NCBI GenBank assembly: GCA_002473385.1 | Contig: DKTR01000011.1 | Coordinates: 6,784-35,400 of the forward strand | DNA from: Lachnospiraceae bacterium UBA7225 | Lineage (GTDB): Bacteria; Bacillota; Clostridia; Lachnospirales; Lachnospiraceae | Length of the DNA: 28,617 nucleotides | Direction: 5' to 3' | Part shown: one piece after another, positions 24,394 through 28,617 of the stretch | Layout of the letters: each line of letters opens with the position of its first letter | How positions within the stretch are numbered: position 1 is the first letter of the stretch | Notes under the pieces: generated by a model | The model's database searches: none | What the model saw: the letters and a program-made list of their open reading frames with translations, nothing else | Told to the model about the DNA's origin: nothing | Program-made: the position numbers and the translations under genes

Positions 24394-24951
24394 CTTTCAC
24401 TTAAAATCATATCATAGACTTCAGAAAAAACAAGTTTGTAGAATTGAAACTACAGACTTTTATTTTTGAGAAGTTTGTAACATGCTGCAGCCGATTGTGG
24501 ATATATGTCGGTCAACCGGGCAGGGGAAATTTAATACGCCCTGTCCGGTCAGGGTGGTTCATTCATGCCACAAACCATGCCGTTTGTGCCAATCGCTTTT
24601 TTCTTTTTTTAAACTATTGTAAGATGAGGGCAGTTTGAGAAATGACCTGCAGGGTTTTTCAAAGTGAAGGAAAAAGGAGACAGGGAGTACGATATGGGCA
24701 GAAAAAAGCAGGGGCGCGGTAGCACTCAAGGGAATACCGGCAATTGAGGGGACAAAAGTGACAGTATTCGGGATGCGCATTTCCAGCGGGGAAATACTGC
24801 TATAGCGGCGTAATGCCGGGAATAAGTTTGAAGTTCCGCAAAGGTCTGCTTGCTGTATCCGGTATTTCATGCTAAGATGAAAAAAAGCATGTGAAAATTT
24901 TAGAAAATCAGCATAACAGCAGAGTAATTGGAAAAGGAGCGTGATAATAAC
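24394..24951. other. Non-coding stretch with two hairpins and possible gene relics
   Basis: No convincing gene is visible in these 558 bases. A 10-bp stem with one G-U pair (24432-24441 with 24450-24459) is followed by a T-rich run and looks like a plus-strand terminator with no gene before it. A second 10-bp stem with one G-U pair lies at 24516-24525 and 24539-24548. Around 24680-24800 a short plus-strand frame reads VALKGIPAIEGTKVTVFGMR before a stop, which could be a gene relic; I do not recognise it. The last 30 bases hold the ribosome binding site of the next gene. Confidence 0.5.
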
Positions 24952-26649
24952 ATGGAAATAAGAAAAAAGAAGCTCCCTATCGGGATTGAGGACTTTCAGG
25001 AGATTCGGACAGAAGGTTTTTATTATGTAGATAAAACAGAAATGATTCAGGAGCTGCTTGAAAACTGGGCAAAGGTGAATTTGTTTACGCGTCCGCGCAG
25101 ATTTGGAAAATCTCTGAACATGAGTATGCTGAAATACTTTTTTGATGTGAATACAGATAAATCGCTCTTTGATGGATTGAAAATTTCTGAAGCGCCAGCT
25201 CTCTGCGAAGCATATATGGGAAAGTTTCCTGTGATCTCAGTATCCTTAAAAGGTATTAACGCAGGAAACTACGAAACTGCACGGGCAATGGCGGTATGGA
25301 CGATTAATGAGGAAGCCGGTCGGATGCAGTATCTTTTGGAAAGCGAGAAGCTTACAGAGTATGATAAGGAGAAATTTGCAGACTTGTTAGATCGCAATAT
25401 GGATGATGCGGCGCTTTTCGGGAGCCTGCGTGAATTATCGGGATTGTTGAAAAAGCATTGCGGTCAGAAAGCAGTGATCCTTCTTGATGAATATGATGTG
25501 CCGCTGGCAAAAGCATTTAGTCAGGGCTATTATGATCAGATGCTTGTGTTAATCCGTAACCTGTTTGAGCAGACGCTGAAAACAAATGAAAACCTGCAGT
25601 TTGCAGTGTTGACCGGGTGCATGCGGATTTCAAAAGAAAGCATCTTTACCGGGCTAAATAATCTGCGTGTATTATCCATAGCGGATGTACGGTTTGATGA
25701 ATATTTTGGATTTACAGATACAGAAGTGAGAGCGTTATTAGACTACTACGGATTATCCGGCAACTACGAAGCGATAAAAGAATGGTATGACGGTTACCAA
25801 TTTGGAGACGTGGGAGTATATTGTCCGTGGGATGTGCTTAATTATTGTGATTCTCTGAGGGCGGATAGTGAGACGCAGCCGCAGAATTACTGGTCTAATA
25901 CCAGCAGCAACGATGCAGTGAAGCGATTTATACAGCAGGCTGATGCTGGTTCAACGAAACAGGAGATTGAAAGTCTGATTGCCGGAGAGACAATCCGGAA
26001 GGAGATTCATCAAGAACTGACCTATCAGGATATGTACAGTTCCATTGATAACTTGTGGAGTGTTCTCTTTACAACGGGATATCTTACTCAGAGGGGAAAG
26101 CCGGAAAAGAAAACCTTCTGTCTTGCCATCCCCAATATGGAAATCCGGGAAATTTTTACGGAGCAGATTATGACTCTTTTTAAGGAGGATATCCATAAAA
26201 ACCGTGAAACAGTAGAAAACTTCTGCCACGCGCTGCAAAAAGGAAATGCGGAAGAGGTAGAAAAACAGTTTACGCAATTTCTGAAAAGGACAATTAGCAT
26301 CCGGGATACCTTTGTGAAAAAGCGATTAAAAGAAAACTTCTACCATGGAATTTTACTTGGAATTCTTGGCAGTCATCCAGCCTGGATCGTATCTTCCAAT
26401 CGGGAAACAGGAGACGGTTATAGTGACATACTGCTTGTAACGGACGATGAAGAAACGGGTATTGTAGTTGAGATAAAATATGCGGAAAACGGTAAACTGG
26501 AGGAAAGCTGCCGCGAAGCTATAGAGCAGATAGAAGTGAACCGATATGAAGAAAGTCTCCGTGATGAAGGAATAGAGCATATTTTAAAGTATGGGATTGC
26601 CTGTTATAAAAAGCGCTGTAAGGTTGTACTTGTGGACGTGGCTGAATAA
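24952..26649 (+). CDS. AAA-ATPase-like / PD-(D/E)XK nuclease-like protein
   Basis: The 565-residue protein belongs to a family that is very common and multi-copy in Lachnospiraceae and Bacteroidales. The N-terminal ATPase-like domain has PIGIEDF and the FYYVDKT segment, a Walker-A-like RPRRFGKS (47-54) and Walker B VILLDEYD (175-182). The C-terminal domain has a PD-(D/E)XK pattern, with D492 in GYSDILL and E507-x-K509 in VVEIKY. No role is established for the family; DNA processing, mobility or defence are possible. The ATG is preceded by AAAGGAG at a long 12-nt distance; a TTG at 24928 is an unlikely alternative. A bidirectional hairpin follows. Confidence 0.85.
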   Translation: MEIRKKKLPIGIEDFQEIRTEGFYYVDKTEMIQELLENWAKVNLFTRPRRFGKSLNMSMLKYFFDVNTDKSLFDGLKISEAPALCEAYMGKFPVISVSLKGINAGNYETARAMAVWTINEEAGRMQYLLESEKLTEYDKEKFADLLDRNMDDAALFGSLRELSGLLKKHCGQKAVILLDEYDVPLAKAFSQGYYDQMLVLIRNLFEQTLKTNENLQFAVLTGCMRISKESIFTGLNNLRVLSIADVRFDEYFGFTDTEVRALLDYYGLSGNYEAIKEWYDGYQFGDVGVYCPWDVLNYCDSLRADSETQPQNYWSNTSSNDAVKRFIQQADAGSTKQEIESLIAGETIRKEIHQELTYQDMYSSIDNLWSVLFTTGYLTQRGKPEKKTFCLAIPNMEIREIFTEQIMTLFKEDIHKNRETVENFCHALQKGNAEEVEKQFTQFLKRTISIRDTFVKKRLKENFYHGILLGILGSHPAWIVSSNRETGDGYSDILLVTDDEETGIVVEIKYAENGKLEESCREAIEQIEVNRYEESLRDEGIEHILKYGIACYKKRCKVVLVDVAE

Positions 26650-26675
26650 AAATTCTTTGCAGATTGCCCGGACGA

Positions 26676-26704
26676 ATCAGCCCTCGTCGTAAGATGGGGC
26701 TGAT
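26676..26704. terminator. Hairpin between the ATPase gene and the histidine kinase gene
   Basis: ATCAGCCC (26676-26683) and GGGCTGAT (26697-26704) enclose a 13-nt loop in the 56-base gap between two convergent genes. T-rich sequence is weak on both sides, so efficiency is uncertain, but the position fits a shared terminator. Confidence 0.55.
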
Positions 26705-26705
26705 C

Positions 26706-27503
26706 TTATAAATGTGGCAGATATATGGCTATTTTAAAGTTCTGTTCATCCTGCTCTATGATAAGCCTTCCATGATGTTTCTGTACAATTACCTGGCAGC
26801 TTTTCAGACTGATTTTATGTCTGCAGCCGGATGATATCGCTTTTCTCTTTTTATTTGCAAAGGACAGCATCAGAAAACCATCCTGCATGTCGTAGACGGC
26901 GGTAACCTGCTCAGAGAAATCCGCGTATTTGCGCAAGTTTGAAAAAATATTGTCAAATACGCGGTGAATCAGAGCTGTATTCAGCATAAGCTGACAGGTA
27001 ATATCCGACATTTTCCGTTCGACGGTCACTCTATCAGCTTCTAAATCGCCTAACGGCTCCTCTGCCATCTGAAAGACAAGCTCATTTCCATATACCTTTT
27101 CGGTCTGCAGTTCCCGCTGCGGGTTCATTACCCAGAAATATTCAAATAGCGTATCGGAAAAATCTTTAATCTGTATTGCTTTCTGCAAAACTGCCCGCTG
27201 ATAATCGGGAAGCTTTTCTGAGGGACACAGCTTTTCATTCAGAGAGATTTCCAGATAGCCAATCAGAGATGTAAGAGGCGTCCGCAAATCGTGCGAGAGC
27301 GAAGTAACCAGCTCGTGACTGCTGAGGAAAGCTTCTTTCTGATGCTGCAGCTCCTGCGTTTTCTGCTCGATTTCTTTTGCTTTTTTCCAGGAAAAGAAAT
27401 AAATAAGCATAAAATAAAGACAGCAGCAAAGCACGAAAAGAACAATATGGATTTTCCGGTATATGCCGACCTCCGGGAAACAGAAACGAAATAATTCAGA
27501 CAT
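26706..27503 (-). CDS. Sensor histidine kinase, probably 5'-truncated
   Basis: The open frame gives 265 residues: one membrane segment at about 18-38, a short coiled linker, then a HisKA domain with the phospho-acceptor H71 in SLSHDLRTPLTSLIGYLE. An ATP-binding domain follows with an N box at 181-193 (N185/N189). The expected DxGxG box is not visible; that area reads NKKRKAISSGCRHKISLKSC, so the ATP lid looks shortened or altered. No extracellular sensor region precedes the membrane segment. The ATG at 27503 has no ribosome binding site and lies inside a -10 hexamer, so the true start is not known. No response regulator gene is adjacent. Probably a gene that lost its 5' end. Confidence 0.7.
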   Translation of the reverse strand: MSELFRFCFPEVGIYRKIHIVLFVLCCCLYFMLIYFFSWKKAKEIEQKTQELQHQKEAFLSSHELVTSLSHDLRTPLTSLIGYLEISLNEKLCPSEKLPDYQRAVLQKAIQIKDFSDTLFEYFWVMNPQRELQTEKVYGNELVFQMAEEPLGDLEADRVTVERKMSDITCQLMLNTALIHRVFDNIFSNLRKYADFSEQVTAVYDMQDGFLMLSFANKKRKAISSGCRHKISLKSCQVIVQKHHGRLIIEQDEQNFKIAIYLPHL

Positions 27504-28206
27504 TATACCGTATGTTGCAAAACCGGTGTCAAGTAATGTTACATGGCTCTCCAGTAGTTCGGAATATTCTTATGGCGGAAAAAAATATGTTGTTCAGACT
27601 TTAACAGCACAGCCAAATTCGCGAAGTTCCAAATTAAAATTGTCTGGAAGCAAAGCACTCTCTTCTATATATAAATGGAAGGCAGGGGTCATGAATGCAA
27701 TAAAGACGGTTGCATCTGTGACAGCAGGAAATATTCCGGGTGCTAATAGAGCCGTAATAGTGTATGATACTGCCAAAGCATTTGTCAGTGGTATATCAAA
27801 GACCACAGAAATTTCCAAAGCGTCAATTGTGTATTCATATTCACATACTACAACTGTCAGCTTTAAATATGTGAAATTAAAGGGGGAACCGGATAGTAAG
27901 CAGTCACTGACTTATGTTTCTACAAAAGGGGCAACAGCCATAGGCTATCAATATCCAACATTTAATTATGCAGGCGAAGCAGCAAAACCGAATATTATTC
28001 AAGGTTCACGGACAATAAATGCGACTCCGGATGGTTACAACAGTACGCTTAATGCGGTGAAGGCATATGCGAATCCGTATGCATCAAAGAGAGCATATGT
28101 CAATAGCGTAAAGATAACAGGAATTGAAAGCAAAACAGCGGCAACAATTTATCCAACCTGCCCGGAATTTCCAGCACAGATTTTTAGAAAGAGGGAATCG
28201 CTATGA
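27463..28206 (+). CDS. Hypothetical, probably surface-exposed protein, 5'-truncated
   Basis: I do not recognise a named family. The convincing protein begins near residue 14 (SDIIPYVAKPVSSNV) and is rich in Ser, Thr, Tyr and beta-forming stretches, with few cysteines. It looks like a mature secreted protein, yet no signal peptide precedes it. Its first 40 bases are antisense to the histidine kinase frame, and no ribosome binding site precedes the ATG at 27463. This suggests that the original start and signal sequence were deleted. The next in-frame ATG lies about 75 residues further in. The stop overlaps the start of the downstream zinc-ribbon gene (ATGA), so the two were probably co-translated. 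Confidence 0.55.
   Translation: MPTSGKQKRNNSDIIPYVAKPVSSNVTWLSSSSEYSYGGKKYVVQTLTAQPNSRSSKLKLSGSKALSSIYKWKAGVMNAIKTVASVTAGNIPGANRAVIVYDTAKAFVSGISKTTEISKASIVYSYSHTTTVSFKYVKLKGEPDSKQSLTYVSTKGATAIGYQYPTFNYAGEAAKPNIIQGSRTINATPDGYNSTLNAVKAYANPYASKRAYVNSVKITGIESKTAATIYPTCPEFPAQIFRKRESL
27502..27532 (-). promoter_or_regulatory. Promoter-like hexamers at the truncation junction
   Basis: On the minus strand TTGACA (27532-27527) and TATAAT (27507-27502) are both perfect, but the spacer is 19 nt, longer than ideal. A transcript would start downstream of the annotated kinase ATG, implying an internal start. The hexamers overlap coding sequence of the plus-strand gene, so they could be fortuitous. Confidence 0.4.
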
Positions 28207-28454
28207 CATTGCGATATGTCCGGCGGACAGGCTGGACTCTGATCGTAGTTGGAATTTTATTCATGATTATCGGAGTGAATACAGCGGAAGCAGTTCATAT
28301 TTTTTTCGGTATTGCCGGACTGATAATAAATATAATCGGATTATTGGTATTCCAGTTCTTCTGGAAGTGTCCGTATTGTCACAGGCATTTGCTATCTCAG
28401 GGGTCTGTCGAAATGGAATTTTGCCTGTTCTGCGGAAATGACCTGGAGTTATGA
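28203..28454 (+). CDS. Small membrane protein with C-terminal zinc ribbon
   Basis: The 83-residue protein has two membrane segments, at about 10-25 and 31-53, and then a short cytoplasmic tail with C56-x-x-C59 (CPYC) and C74-x-x-C77 (CLFC). The pair of CxxC motifs 14 residues apart is typical of a zinc ribbon. The ATG overlaps the stop of the preceding gene, and GAGGG stands about 9 nt upstream. The two genes probably form one unit, so this may be an accessory membrane factor for the protein encoded before it. No specific function is known to me. Confidence 0.75.
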   Translation: MTLRYVRRTGWTLIVVGILFMIIGVNTAEAVHIFFGIAGLIINIIGLLVFQFFWKCPYCHRHLLSQGSVEMEFCLFCGNDLEL

Positions 28455-28563
28455 ACTGCTGGAGTAAAGGCTATGCCCGTTATCAGTAAGTAAAACCGAT
28501 ATCGAGCATTTTTACTGAATGAAGCAAAAGTGCAGTAATTCCGTAAAAAAAATACGGATATAC

Positions 28564-28592
28564 TTGAAATTTTTTACAGATAATAATATAAT
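28564..28592 (+). promoter_or_regulatory. Strong promoter leading out of the window
   Basis: TTGAAA (28564-28569), a 17-nt spacer and consensus TATAAT (28587-28592). An AGGAGTGG ribosome binding site (28604-28611) follows, so a gene should begin just beyond the right edge. The inverted repeat TCCGTA-A7-TACGGA (28540-28558) stands directly upstream. Confidence 0.7.
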
Positions 28593-28617
28593 AATATATA
28601 GTTAGGAGTGGTTATTA

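Noticed and set aside
24559..24870. 103-codon minus-strand frame in the non-coding gap
   Set aside because: It lacks a ribosome binding site and any recognisable motif, and its composition looks random.
1..28617. CRISPR array, insertion sequence or prophage
   Set aside because: No regularly spaced repeats, transposase, integrase or phage structural gene is visible on either strand.

Overview
The window reads as a chromosomal segment of an anaerobic Firmicute, most probably a member of the Lachnospiraceae or a close clostridial relative. This rests on the [FeFe]-hydrogenase maturases HydF and HydG, the strong AGGAGG-type ribosome binding sites, sigma-A-like promoters, and protein types such as DUF6062, DUF4358 lipoproteins and the AAA/PD-(D/E)XK proteins. 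The assignment is by recognition only; no database search was possible.

Layout. (1) 1-4635: the 5' end of a tRNA gene on the minus strand, then hydF, an SseB-domain gene, a convergent ttcA-like tRNA thiolase, and hydG. (2) 4702-6102: a PepV-type M20 dipeptidase. (3) 6140-10412: a divergent envelope cluster, with a DUF4358 lipoprotein and a membrane-anchored SGNH hydrolase on the minus strand and an MBOAT acyltransferase and a DHHW protein on the plus strand. Together they look like a machine for O-acylating an extracellular polymer. (4) 10450-14637: thyA-folA, then asnB overlapping a homocysteine S-methyltransferase. (5) 14626-15399: a convergent DUF6062 protein with two matching Cys/His modules. 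(6) 15619-21041: an rluF-like pseudouridine synthase, ligA, a cardiolipin synthase and metA. The rluF and metA leaders share an unexplained repeated sequence. (7) 21127-23893: a Fic protein and a GH43 glycosidase. (8) 23958-28617: a less stable region with an ATPase pseudogene, about 560 bases of non-coding sequence, an AAA/PD-(D/E)XK protein, a histidine kinase and a facing gene that both appear 5'-truncated, a small zinc-ribbon membrane protein, and a strong promoter leading out of the window.

How the genes work together. HydF and HydG (with HydE, not in this window) build the H-cluster of [FeFe]-hydrogenase. ThyA and FolA form the dTMP/tetrahydrofolate cycle. MetA (with Glu111, predicting acetyl-CoA use) and the homocysteine methyltransferase are both methionine-pathway enzymes. 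Convergent genes are packed very tightly, with shared stop codons and terminators lying inside the neighbour's coding sequence. The best candidates for undescribed biology are the duplicated leader element before rluF and metA, the three consecutive hairpins inside the MBOAT-DHHW transcript, the two-module DUF6062 protein, and the truncation junction near 27.5 kb.
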